64,000 bases of DNA from the NCBI RefSeq assembly GCF_039652555.1, contig NZ_JBDJAF010000001.1:620001-684000 (forward strand). Direction: 5' to 3'. The DNA is from Parafrigoribacterium mesophilum (GTDB taxonomy: Bacteria; Actinomycetota; Actinomycetes; Actinomycetales; Microbacteriaceae). Position 1 is the stretch's first letter; each line of letters opens with the position of its first letter. The notes beneath the pieces are model-generated. The model saw nothing but the letters and a program-made list of their open reading frames with translations. It did not search any database and had not been told where the DNA came from. The translations under genes and the position numbers were made by a program. This document shows positions 42,935 to 52,156 of this stretch, in pieces.

Positions 42935-43702
42935 TTGAGTTCTGTGCCGGCGGCGCGCGACACGCTGCGCATCATCAAGTACCTGGCCGGGCACGGTGGT
43001 CCGGTTCGCGCCTCCACGGTGAGCCGGGATCTGAACCTGCCCCGCTCCACCACCTACCATCTGATGAGCGTGATGCAGCAGGAGGGCTTTCTGCTGCACT
43101 CCCCCGAGAACCAGGCGTATGCCCTCAGCCCGCTGCTGGCCGACATCGGATCGGCGGTGCTCGCCGCAGGCGCACTGGGCCGAATGGCGAAGCCGATTCT
43201 CGAACGCCTGGTCGCCGAGACGAAGCTACCGATCGTGGCGCATCTCGGCGTGCTCCACCACTCGGATGTGGTCTACGCCTCGAAGGTGTCCGCGCCGCAC
43301 GCGCCGTCGGTCGTCACGAGTATTGGGGTACGGCTGCCGGCGCATCTCACCGCGACGGGCCGGGCGATGCTCGCCGAGCTCGGTCGAGACCAGGTGCGCG
43401 CCATCTATCCGTCCGCCCAGTCGCTGGTCACCCGCTCCGGACCGGGGCCGACGACGATCGGGCAACTGAATGCCCTGCTGCAGGAGACCCGCGACCGTGG
43501 GTGGGCGGTGGAAGACGGCGATATCACCCTCGAATACGCCTCCGTCGCCGCTGCCGTGCTCGACCACAGCCGCTATCCGGCTGCGGCGGTGGGGCTCACG
43601 TTCCGAAGCAGTGCGGTCGACCCGCGCCAGTGGGACGGACTGGGACGGGCCACCCGCAGTGCTGCCGAGACGTTGAGCCAGCGGATCGGGGGACACGGCT
43701 GA
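42935..43702 (+). CDS. IclR-family regulator, probable hut repressor
   Basis: 255 aa from a TTG start with AGGAGGAG 5 bp upstream. The N-terminal winged helix-turn-helix reads ARDTLRIIKYLAGHGGPV then STVSRDLNLPRSTTYHLM. The C-terminal IclR effector domain includes LERLVAETKLPIVAHLG, LPAHLTATGRAMLAEL and VAAAVLDHSRYPAAAVGLT. Divergent from the hut operon with only 84 bp between them; both palindromes in that gap fit its control. The effector is probably histidine, urocanate or a later intermediate, by analogy only. Confidence 0.9.
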   Translation: MSSVPAARDTLRIIKYLAGHGGPVRASTVSRDLNLPRSTTYHLMSVMQQEGFLLHSPENQAYALSPLLADIGSAVLAAGALGRMAKPILERLVAETKLPIVAHLGVLHHSDVVYASKVSAPHAPSVVTSIGVRLPAHLTATGRAMLAELGRDQVRAIYPSAQSLVTRSGPGPTTIGQLNALLQETRDRGWAVEDGDITLEYASVAAAVLDHSRYPAAAVGLTFRSSAVDPRQWDGLGRATRSAAETLSQRIGGHG

Positions 43703-43726
43703 CCCGCCTGTCGCAGGTGGCGGTCA

Positions 43727-43742
43727 GTGTACCGGGGTACAC
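43727..43742. promoter_or_regulatory. Inverted repeat upstream of carD
   Basis: GTGTACC-GG-GGTACAC, a perfect 7-bp dyad with a 2-bp centre, lies 24 bp after the IclR stop in the 217-bp region before carD. It may be an operator or overlap a promoter (GTACACT). The rest of the leader, with a GAAAGGGA ribosome site at 43903-43910, shows no other clear signal. Confidence 0.45.
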
Positions 43743-43919
43743 TCGTCTGAGGGAATACTTCGGCCTGTTTCTGGGTTTTAACTGATGCCGCGGTACCCGC
43801 GAGATGCCCTGGGACTCTCCCATGGTGCACGGATGAATGCCGCGAGTGGAAAGCGTCGGCGCAATCGAAGTACGACAGAACTGCGCACGAACGCGTCTTG
43901 ATGAAAGGGAACATTCCAG

Positions 43920-44417
43920 ATGGTTATTGAAGTCGGCGAAACAGTCGTTTACCCACACCACGGGGCGGCCACGATCACCAAAATGACCACCCGAACTATC
44001 AAGGGCGTCGACACCAAGTACGTGAAGTTGAAGATGCACGAGGGTGACCTCGTCGTAGAGCTGCCGATCAGCAATCTTGAAGAAGTGGGTGTGCGCGACG
44101 TGATCGGTCTGTCCGATGTCGAAGCCGTGTACAACGTGCTGCGTTCCGACACCGTCGAAGAGCCGGGCAACTGGTCCAGGCGCTTCAAGGCCAACACCGA
44201 GAAGATGGGCAGCGGCGATGTGCTGCGCATCAGCGAGGTCGTCCGTGACCTCTGGCGCCGTGACAAGGAACGCGGCGTCTCCGCCGGCGAGAAGGCGATG
44301 CTCGCCAAGGCCCGCCGCAATCTGATCTCCGAGCTTCTGCTCGCCCTGCACTTGACCGCGGAGGAGACCGAGGTCGTCCTCGACGAGGTTCTCGAGTCCG
44401 CTCTGGTCAGCGCCTAA
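43920..44417 (+). CDS. carD: CarD-family RNA polymerase-binding transcription factor
   Basis: 165 aa, close to 162 aa in M. tuberculosis. The N-terminal Tudor-like RNA-polymerase-interacting domain (VGETVVYPHHGAATI, RTIKGVDTKYVKLKM, VVELPISNLEEVGVRDV) is followed by the helical DNA-binding domain with EEPGNWSRRFKANTEKM, including the promoter-wedging Trp, and VVRDLWRRDKERGVSAGEKAMLAKAR. It stabilises RNA polymerase open complexes at many promoters. The GAAAGGGA ribosome site supports the ATG at 43920. A dense repeat array begins 12 bp after its stop. Confidence 0.97.
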   Translation: MVIEVGETVVYPHHGAATITKMTTRTIKGVDTKYVKLKMHEGDLVVELPISNLEEVGVRDVIGLSDVEAVYNVLRSDTVEEPGNWSRRFKANTEKMGSGDVLRISEVVRDLWRRDKERGVSAGEKAMLAKARRNLISELLLALHLTAEETEVVLDEVLESALVSA

Positions 44418-44429
44418 AGTACAGTCTGC

Positions 44430-44995
44430 GTATCGAAACCGCGTCAGCGGGTTGAGTGCGAGCGCCCGCGCGAGCCGTATCGAAACCGCGTCAGCGGGTT
44501 GAGTAGGCGAGCGTCAGCGCGAGCCGTATCGAAACCGCGTCAGCGGGTTGAGTGCGAGCGTCCGCGCGAGCCGTATCGAAACCGCGCCAGCGGGTGAGTA
44601 GGCGAGCGTCAGCGCGAGCCGTATCGAAACCCGGCCCGAAGGTTTCGATACGCCGTCCTCGTTCCTCGGGCGCCTACTCAACCCCCTGCTGTCAGCGGGT
44701 TGAGTAGGCGAGCGCCCGCGCGAGCCGTATCGAAACCGCGTCAGCGGGTTGAGTGCGAGCGTCAGCGCGAGCCGCACCGAAACCGCGTCAGCGGGTTGAG
44801 TAGGCGAGCGTCAGCGCGAGCCGTATCGAAACCCGGCCCGAAGGTTTCGATACGCCGTCCTCGTTCCTCGGGCGGCAACTCAACCCCCTGCTGTCAGCGG
44901 GTTGAGTAGGCGAGCGTCAGCGCGAGCCGTATCGAAACCGCGTCAGCGGGTTGAGTAGGCGAGCGTCAGCGCGAGCCGTATCGAAACCCCCGCCC
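44430..44995. repeat. Array of ~49-bp GTATCGAAAC...GGGTTGAGTAGGCGAGC repeats
   Basis: Direct units begin at 44430, 44477, 44526, 44573, 44621, 44727, 44773 (variant), 44823, 44929 and 44978, mostly 46-50 bp apart. Each has the inner dyad CCGC-GTCA-GCGG. Two reverse-oriented units (GGTTTCGATACG...ACTCAACC) lie at 44641-44682 and 44843-44884. This gives a higher-order 202-bp duplication from 44621 to 44823. Units with GTTGAGTAGG alternate with a shorter GTTGAGTG form. There are no unique spacers, so it is not a CRISPR. Confidence 0.92.
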
Positions 44996-45369
44996 CTGTG
45001 GACAACGCAAGCGCCCATCGGTACCCAGGCGCCATACTCACGCAATGCCTTTCACTTACATCCTGAAATGCGCCGACGACAGCTACTACATCGGAAGCAC
45101 CCGCGACCTCGAACACCGAGTGTGGCAGCACTCCACCGGGCACGGGAGCGCCTACACCAGCCGCCGTTTGCCCGTGACACTCGTCTTCGCGCAGGAGTTT
45201 GACCGCATCGATGACGCGTACGCCTTAGAAAAGCGGATGCAGGGTTGGTCCAGGCGGAAACGTGAGGCCGTCATCGAGGGCAGGTTCAAGGACCTGCCAG
45301 GGCTCAGCAAGAAGGTGTTTCCGCCGAAGGGCGAGTGAGGGGCGCGGGGGTTTCGATACGGCTCGCGCT
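44968..45369 (+). mobile_element. Candidate GIY-YIG cassette bounded by ~29-bp inverted repeats
   Basis: The left arm (44968-44996) contains GCGAGCCGTATCGAAAC followed by CCCCCGCCCC. The right arm (45339-45369) contains GGGGCGCGGGGG followed by TTTCGATACGGCTCGC. They are inverted repeats of each other apart from a 2-bp indel. The only gene inside encodes a GIY-YIG nuclease, and the right arm begins directly after its stop codon. The arms are the innermost units of the two flanking arrays. This looks like a composite repeat-nuclease unit; mobility is inferred, not shown. Confidence 0.5.
45045..45338 (+). CDS. GIY-YIG endonuclease domain protein (UPF0213/YhbQ-like)
   Basis: 97 aa, essentially one GIY-YIG domain: FTYILKCADDSYYIGSTRDL gives the paired Tyr motifs (YIL and YIG), then LEHRVWQHSTGHGSAYTSRR with the conserved Arg and His, and LEKRMQGWSRRKREAVIEG with the metal-binding Glu. 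The family has stand-alone members with structure-specific nuclease activity and unclear roles. It is enclosed on both sides by repeats of one family in opposite orientation, an arrangement reminiscent of REP-associated transposases (RAYTs). No clear Shine-Dalgarno lies before the ATG. Confidence 0.88.
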   Translation: MPFTYILKCADDSYYIGSTRDLEHRVWQHSTGHGSAYTSRRLPVTLVFAQEFDRIDDAYALEKRMQGWSRRKREAVIEGRFKDLPGLSKKVFPPKGE

Positions 45370-45515
45370 GGAGCGCTCGCCTACTCAACCCGCTGACGCG
45401 GTTTCGATACGGCTCGCACTCAACCCGCTGACGCGGTTTCGATACGGCTCGCACTCAACCCGCTGACGCGGTTTCGATACGGCTCGCACTGGAGCGCTCG
45501 CCTACTCAACCCGCT
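45339..45515. repeat. Reverse-oriented array of the same repeat, right of the GIY-YIG gene
   Basis: About four units of GTTTCGATACGGCTCGC...ACTCAACCCGCTGACGCG, the reverse complement of the left array. GTTTCGATACGG occurs at 45350, 45401, 45436 and 45471. Two units carry the longer CTGGAGCGCTCGCCTACTC middle and two the short form. The last unit enters the 3' end of the citE-like gene and supplies its stop codon. Confidence 0.9.
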
Positions 45516-46329
45516 GAATGGGCTGGAGGCCGGCGCGACGGAGGGTGTGCTCGGCGTGCCGCAGCACCGGGCTGTCCACCATGTGCCCGCGGAACCGGAA
45601 CACCCCGTTGGTGCCGACCGCGGCGGCGAGAACGTCCCGCGCATAGGCGACCTCAGCATCCGTTGGCGCATAGGCCGCTCGAATCGTCTCAACCTGTCCC
45701 GGGTGGATGCACGCGGTCGCGGCAAACCCGACGGCCGCGGCGTCCCGCGCTTCTGCGCCAAGTCCGTCGAGGTCAGCGATATCCAAATGAACGGTGTCGA
45801 CGGCCGCTTTGCCATGAGCGGCCGCGGCCAACAAGACGGCCGACCGCGCGTGCCGTGCCACGTCACGGTAGGTTCCGTCGCCGAAGCGGCTCGAGGTACC
45901 GCCGAGCGAGGCGACCAGGTCTTCGGCTCCCCACATCAGCGCGACCACGCCGGGGTACGCCGCGAGTTCCGCCGCCGCGAGCACCCCCGCCGCCGTTTCG
46001 CACAGCGCGACCACCTCGAAACTTTCAAGCATCCTGAGCTGGTCCGAAGCTGCGGCCTTCGGCAGCATGACCATCCGGTACGGGGTCCTCGCCAGTGCCA
46101 CCAAGTCCTCAGCGAAATCCGCTGAGCCGGCTTCGTTCACGCGCACCATGGTGGTGGACGGATCCAGCGGATGCTCGATTATCGCGGAGCGGGCGGCCGG
46201 CCGATCGGCGGGCGCCACGGCATCCTCGAGGTCCAGGACGACGGCATCCGCACGATCGGCGGCTTTGCCGTACCACTCGGGCCGGTCAGCCGGACAAAAC
46301 AGCAGCGCCGGCCCGAGGTCGAACGTCAT
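45502..46329 (-). CDS. CitE-like CoA-ester lyase, probable (R)-HMG-CoA lyase of leucine degradation
   Basis: 275 aa from the ATG at 46329 (4-nt overlap with the maoC stop). HpcH/HpaI aldolase family: ALLFCPADRPEWYGKAADRADAVVLDLEDAV, then VRVNEAG, MLPKAA, ALCETAAGVLAA and MWGAEDLVASLGG with metal-binding Glu and Asp. In M. tuberculosis the syntenic Rv2498c cleaves HMG-CoA to acetoacetate and acetyl-CoA. Position at the end of the maoC-scoB-scoA-acc run supports the same role. The last four residues (QRVE) and the TAG stop lie in a flanking GTTGAGTAGG repeat, so the original C-terminus may have been replaced. Confidence 0.85.
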   Translation of the reverse strand: MTFDLGPALLFCPADRPEWYGKAADRADAVVLDLEDAVAPADRPAARSAIIEHPLDPSTTMVRVNEAGSADFAEDLVALARTPYRMVMLPKAAASDQLRMLESFEVVALCETAAGVLAAAELAAYPGVVALMWGAEDLVASLGGTSSRFGDGTYRDVARHARSAVLLAAAAHGKAAVDTVHLDIADLDGLGAEARDAAAVGFAATACIHPGQVETIRAAYAPTDAEVAYARDVLAAAVGTNGVFRFRGHMVDSPVLRHAEHTLRRAGLQPIQRVE

Positions 46330-46835
46330 TGCCTGGCACGTCCCTCTGCCGCAGCGTGTGCGTCCTTGCACCACACCATCACCGACCGCACGGCAAGCGC
46401 CACGATATCTCCGTGTTGATTGAGCGCGGTGTGCGACAGCGTGATGATGCCCTGACCGGGCCGGGACACGGACAGGCGCTTGTCGTCCACAATGGTTTCC
46501 GAATACATCGTGTCGCCGTGGTAAAGCGGGTGCGGGAACCGTACTTCGGTGAAGCCCAGGTTCGCGACGATGGTGCCCTGGGTCAGTTGCGCGACCGAGC
46601 TGCCCACCATGGTGGCCAGGGTGAACATCGAGTTCACCAACCGCTCGCCGAACGGCTGAGTGGCGGACCAGGCCGCATCCAGATGCAAGGACTGCATGTT
46701 CATCGTCATCGTGGTGAAGAGCACATTGTCCGTCTCGGTGACGGTGCGGCCGGGGCGATGCAGGTACCGCGCATCCAGTTCGAATTCTTCGTAATACAGC
46801 CCGCGCTGTTCGATGGTCTTGCGGTCATCCGTCAT
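46326..46835 (-). CDS. MaoC-type hydratase, probable methylglutaconyl-CoA hydratase
   Basis: 169 aa from the ATG at 46835. Hot-dog fold MaoC protein: YYEEFELDARYLHRPGRTVTETDNVLFTTMTMN near the start contains the hydratase-type D/H region, followed by FGERLVNSMFTLATMVG, and ending VRSVMVW. In the syntenic mycobacterial cluster this position (Rv2499c) is assigned to hydration of methylglutaconyl-CoA. 4-nt overlaps on both sides indicate translational coupling in the leucine operon. Confidence 0.83.
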   Translation of the reverse strand: MTDDRKTIEQRGLYYEEFELDARYLHRPGRTVTETDNVLFTTMTMNMQSLHLDAAWSATQPFGERLVNSMFTLATMVGSSVAQLTQGTIVANLGFTEVRFPHPLYHGDTMYSETIVDDKRLSVSRPGQGIITLSHTALNQHGDIVALAVRSVMVWCKDAHAAAEGRARQ

Positions 46836-47482
46836 TTGGTGGTCTCGAATTCTTCGATGTTGAGTGGTGCTCCTGTGGCGTTCACCACCTCGTCGACAGT
46901 GACGCCCGGTGCCAGCTCGCGAAGCACCAACCCGTCTGCGGTGACGTCGATAACGGCAAGGTTGGTGATGATTCGGTCCACGCATCCTTTGCCCGTGAGC
47001 GGCAGACTACACCGCTCGAGGATTTTCGGGCTACCGCTCCGGTCGACGTGATCCATCATGATGATGAGCCGCTTGGCGCCGAAGACCAGGTCCATTGCGC
47101 CACCCATGCCCTTGACCATTTTGCCTGGAATCATCCAGCTCGCGAGGTCACCGTTGGCGGCGACTTCCATCGCTCCGAGGACCGCGACGTCGACGTGGCC
47201 GCCGCGGACCATCCCGAACGACGTGGCGGAGTCGAAGAAGGCTGCACCGTCGTTGACGGTCACGGTCTCTTTGCCGGCATTGATGAGGTCGGCATCGAGG
47301 TTCTCTTCGGTGGGATAGGGACCGACTCCGAGGATGCCGTTCTCCGAATGCAGCACCACCTCCACCCCGTCCGGGATGTAGTTCGGGATCAACGTGGGCA
47401 TTCCTATGCCCAAATTGACATATTGGCCGTCTTCGAGTTCTTCGGCGACCCGGGCCGCCAACTCATTCCGTGTCAGGCTCAT
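46832..47482 (-). CDS. scoB: 3-oxoacid CoA-transferase subunit B
   Basis: 216 aa. Family I CoA-transferase beta subunit: VNLGIGMPTLIPNYIPDG and the catalytic glutamate in VVLHSENGILGVGP, then MVRGGHVDVAVLGAMEV. With subunit A it transfers CoA from succinyl-CoA to acetoacetate, letting the end product of leucine degradation enter central metabolism. It overlaps scoA and maoC by 4 nt each. Confidence 0.93.
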   Translation of the reverse strand: MSLTRNELAARVAEELEDGQYVNLGIGMPTLIPNYIPDGVEVVLHSENGILGVGPYPTEENLDADLINAGKETVTVNDGAAFFDSATSFGMVRGGHVDVAVLGAMEVAANGDLASWMIPGKMVKGMGGAMDLVFGAKRLIIMMDHVDRSGSPKILERCSLPLTGKGCVDRIITNLAVIDVTADGLVLRELAPGVTVDEVVNATGAPLNIEEFETTK

Positions 47483-48243
47483 GCGCCTGCCTCACTCATC
47501 GCCAGCGTCCGTTTCTCGATCCGCTTCTCACCATCCGCGGCGAGAACCACCCGCTGCACGAAGATGCCGGGCGTGTGAATCTGCCCCGGCTCCAGCTCAC
47601 CGGGTTCGACGATCTCTTCAACCTCCGCAATGGTGATCCGACCGGACATCGCAGCCAGCGGATTGAAGTTCATCGCGGTGGCATGGTAGACGAGGTTGCC
47701 GTAGCGGTCGCCCTTGGCCGCGTGCACGAGGGCATAGTCGGCAACGATGGCGCGCTCAAGCACGTAATCCACGCCATCGAAGTCGCGGACCTCCTTGGGT
47801 TCGCTGGCCACCGCGATGCTGCCATCCGGCGAGTAGCGGCGAGGCAAGCCGCCCTCGCTCACCTGTGTGCCCACGCCGGCCGGAGTGTAGAAGGCGGGTA
47901 CCCCGGCGCCGCCGGCGCGCATCCGCTCCGCCAGTGTGCCCTGCGGAGTCAGTTCCACTTCAAGTTCGCCGGCCAGGAACTGGCGGGCGAATTCCTTGTT
48001 CTCTCCCACATAGGAACTGATCGTGCGACGGATACGGTGGTCCGAGAGCAGGATGCCAAGCCCCCAGTCATCGACGCCGCAATTGTTGCTGATCGTCTCC
48101 AGTCGATCTGTGCCCTGGGCATGCAGCGCGTCGATCAGCGCCACCGGAATACCGCATAGACCAAAACCACCGACGGCAACAGATGCCCCTTGAGGAATAT
48201 CTGCCACGGCCTCAGCGGCACTGGCCACCACTTTGTTGATCAT
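47479..48243 (-). CDS. scoA: 3-oxoacid CoA-transferase subunit A
   Basis: 254 aa. Alpha subunit of a family I CoA-transferase: ASVAVGGFGLCGIPVALIDAL, ETISNNCGVDDWGLGILL, ISSYVGENKEFARQFLAGELEVEL, GTLAERMRAGGAGVPAFYTPAGVGT. It pairs with scoB, which overlaps its stop by 4 nt. The accA1-like gene ends 51 bp upstream. Acetoacetate is the likely acceptor from context; other short 3-oxoacids are possible. Confidence 0.93.
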   Translation of the reverse strand: MINKVVASAAEAVADIPQGASVAVGGFGLCGIPVALIDALHAQGTDRLETISNNCGVDDWGLGILLSDHRIRRTISSYVGENKEFARQFLAGELEVELTPQGTLAERMRAGGAGVPAFYTPAGVGTQVSEGGLPRRYSPDGSIAVASEPKEVRDFDGVDYVLERAIVADYALVHAAKGDRYGNLVYHATAMNFNPLAAMSGRITIAEVEEIVEPGELEPGQIHTPGIFVQRVVLAADGEKRIEKRTLAMSEAGA

Positions 48244-48294
48244 CCTCGATCTCCTTCTCGTGTCTTAGCGTAATCGATCGCCTTGTTCCGGGAT

Positions 48295-50352
48295 TCACGC
48301 GGTGGCAGCTACTTCGACCGGTTCCTCGCGAGGGGCAATCGTGGCCACGATCTGATCGAGCCCGACCACGTCTCCTGGGACGACGTTGATGCTGACGGTG
48401 CCCGAGACAGTGGCGGTGAGCTGGTGCTCCATCTTCATCGCTTCGACGATGAGCAGGGTCTGCCCCTGCTCCACCTGCTCACCCGCTACGACGTTGACCG
48501 CGATGACCGTGCCCGGCATGGGTGAGCGGATGTCCGGAGCCGCCGGACCATTCTCCCGGATGATGCCGGCGAGCTGGTCGGCGAGCCGGTCGGCGCGGCT
48601 GCGCAGCACGAGTTCGACACTGTGCCCGGCCGCCCCGACCCACAGCCTCGCCCCCTGGCGCGCCATCCGCAGTCGGTCGATCCGACCGTCAATCTCCACG
48701 CTGTAGCGGCCCTGGCCCGAGCGGATCAGTCCGGCGCTCATGGGCTCGGCGCCGTCGATGCTAATCGTCGACCGTTCGGCGGTTCCGGCGACCAGCACGT
48801 CGACGGTCTCGGTGGCGCTCACCGCGAGGCTGTAGCGGCTCGGAACCGCCTGCCCGCCGATGCGCCAGCCGTCCGGCTGCTGCCAGATCCCCTGGGCGGC
48901 CTCGGCACGTTCGGCATGCAGCACCAGCGCGGCCGCCGCGAGCAGACGCCCGTCCGGACCGTGGAACGACAGCCCTGGCAGCACCCGCTCGATCAGTGAC
49001 GTGTCGAGATTGCCGGCTCGGACATCCGGGTCGGCGAGCAGGCCGCGCAAGAATTCGATGTTCGTGGAGACGCCGAGCACAACGGTGTCGGCCAACGCGG
49101 CATCCAGCCGGGCGAGGGCTTCCTCGCGGGTGCGCGCCCAGGCGATGACCTTGGCGAGCATCGGGTCGTAGTTGCCGGAGACCTCCAGTCCCTCGGTCAG
49201 CGAGCTGTCTACCCGGATGCCAGTGGCGCTGGCCTCGCTCAGCGCGAGAATCGTTCCGGTGGACGGCAGGAATCCGCGCTCGGGGTTTTCGGCGTACACG
49301 CGCGCCTCGATGGCGTGACCCTTGGTGCGCACCTCGTCTTGGGCGACGGTGAGCACTTCCCCGGCGGCGATTCGCACCTGCCATTCGACCAGGTCCATCC
49401 CGGTGACCATTTCGGTGACCGGGTGTTCCACCTGCAGCCGAGTGTTCATCTCCATGAAGAAGAAGTCGTCTGGTGCGTCTGCTGAGACCAGGAACTCGAC
49501 GGTGCCTGCGCCGCTGTAGTCGACGCTGCGCGCCGCTTGGCAGGCCGCCTCACCGATCCTGGCGCGGGTGGCCGCATCCAGCAGGGGCGAAGGGGCTTCC
49601 TCGATGACCTTCTGATGCCGGCGCTGCAGCGAGCACTCCCGCTCGCCGAGGTGGATGACGTTGCCGTGGTTGTCGGCGAGAACCTGCACCTCGATGTGGC
49701 GCGGGTTGTGCACCAGGCGCTCAAGGAACAGCGTGTCGTCGCCGAACGCGGATGCCGCCACGCGGCGGGCCGTGCTGAGTGCGTCCTGGAGACGGTCTGG
49801 CCCGATGACTTCCTGCATCCCCTTGCCGCCGCCGCCCGCCGACGGCTTGATCAGGATCGGGTAGCCGATGTCGTCCGCCGCAGCGAACAACTGCTCGTCG
49901 GTGAGGCCGGGCTCGGCGATCCCGGGGATGACCGGGACCGAGTGGGAGCTGACGTGGTTCTTGGCCCGGATCTTGTCGCCCATGACATCCAGGGCGTGCA
50001 CGCCCGGGCCGATGAAGACCAGTCCGGCGTCGGCGCAGGCCTGCGCGAACGCGACGCTCTCGGAGAGGAACCCGTAGCCGGGATGCACCGCCTGGGCGCC
50101 GCTGGCGAGCGCCGCGGCGATGATCGCCTGCACGTTGAGATAGCTGGCCAGCGGCGCGGCCGGCCCGATGCGCACCGCGGCATCGGCCTGGAGCACGTGT
50201 TTGGCGCCCCGATCCGCGTCGCTGTACACCGCGACCGAGCGGATGCCCATCGCGGCCAGGGTCTGGATTACCCGACACGCGATCTCGCCGCGGTTGGCGA
50301 CGAGCACCGTGTCGAACATCGTGCGGGATGTGGTGGGTTCAGTCGACGTCAT
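48295..50352 (-). CDS. accA1: Acyl-CoA carboxylase alpha subunit (biotin carboxylase + BCCP), methylcrotonyl type
   Basis: 685 aa from the ATG at 50352; ATG 50319 (MFDTVLVANRGEIA) is an alternative. The biotin carboxylase domain (~12-460) shows VANRGEIACRV, KPSAGGGGKGM (ATP loop), EMNTRLQVEHPVTE and the carboxylase C domain. A linker follows, and the C-terminal biotinyl domain has the biotin-accepting lysine in VEAMKMEH. It carboxylates biotin for transfer to 3-methylcrotonyl-CoA by the beta subunit. Synteny with the mycobacterial accA1/accD1 leucine cluster supports this substrate. Its start is 5 bp after the accD1 stop. Confidence 0.92.
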   Translation of the reverse strand: MTSTEPTTSRTMFDTVLVANRGEIACRVIQTLAAMGIRSVAVYSDADRGAKHVLQADAAVRIGPAAPLASYLNVQAIIAAALASGAQAVHPGYGFLSESVAFAQACADAGLVFIGPGVHALDVMGDKIRAKNHVSSHSVPVIPGIAEPGLTDEQLFAAADDIGYPILIKPSAGGGGKGMQEVIGPDRLQDALSTARRVAASAFGDDTLFLERLVHNPRHIEVQVLADNHGNVIHLGERECSLQRRHQKVIEEAPSPLLDAATRARIGEAACQAARSVDYSGAGTVEFLVSADAPDDFFFMEMNTRLQVEHPVTEMVTGMDLVEWQVRIAAGEVLTVAQDEVRTKGHAIEARVYAENPERGFLPSTGTILALSEASATGIRVDSSLTEGLEVSGNYDPMLAKVIAWARTREEALARLDAALADTVVLGVSTNIEFLRGLLADPDVRAGNLDTSLIERVLPGLSFHGPDGRLLAAAALVLHAERAEAAQGIWQQPDGWRIGGQAVPSRYSLAVSATETVDVLVAGTAERSTISIDGAEPMSAGLIRSGQGRYSVEIDGRIDRLRMARQGARLWVGAAGHSVELVLRSRADRLADQLAGIIRENGPAAPDIRSPMPGTVIAVNVVAGEQVEQGQTLLIVEAMKMEHQLTATVSGTVSINVVPGDVVGLDQIVATIAPREEPVEVAATA

Positions 50353-50357
50353 GACTC

Positions 50358-51965
<1,608 letters not shown>

Positions 51966-52007
51966 AGACAACTTCCCGGGGGGATCTGGCGCGCAAAGGC
52001 AATTCGG

Positions 52008-52023
52008 GTTAGTGTTCACTAAC
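52008..52023. promoter_or_regulatory. Palindrome in the accD1/tetR intergenic region, candidate BkaR operator
   Basis: GTTAGTG-TT-CACTAAC, a perfect 7-bp dyad, lies 43 bp upstream of the accD1 start. A degenerate second copy (GGTTAGTTCCTATTAACTGAC) begins at 52034. TetR regulators bind such AT-containing dyads in shared promoters, and these are the most AT-rich bases of the 191-bp gap. Confidence 0.65.
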
Positions 52024-52156
52024 TGGGATTAGGTTAGTTCCTATTAACTGACTTGTCCAGGGACGGTCTACCGCGAGTGATACCTTTTCGGACGAGCGTA
52101 GCCGCCGCGGCGGCATTTCTGGTCCGAAAAACTATCGCTGGCGGAAGGGAGCAGGG

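Noticed and set aside
44430..45000. CRISPR array
   Set aside because: Units are regularly spaced but contiguous; there are no unique spacers and no cas genes, and reversed units are mixed in.
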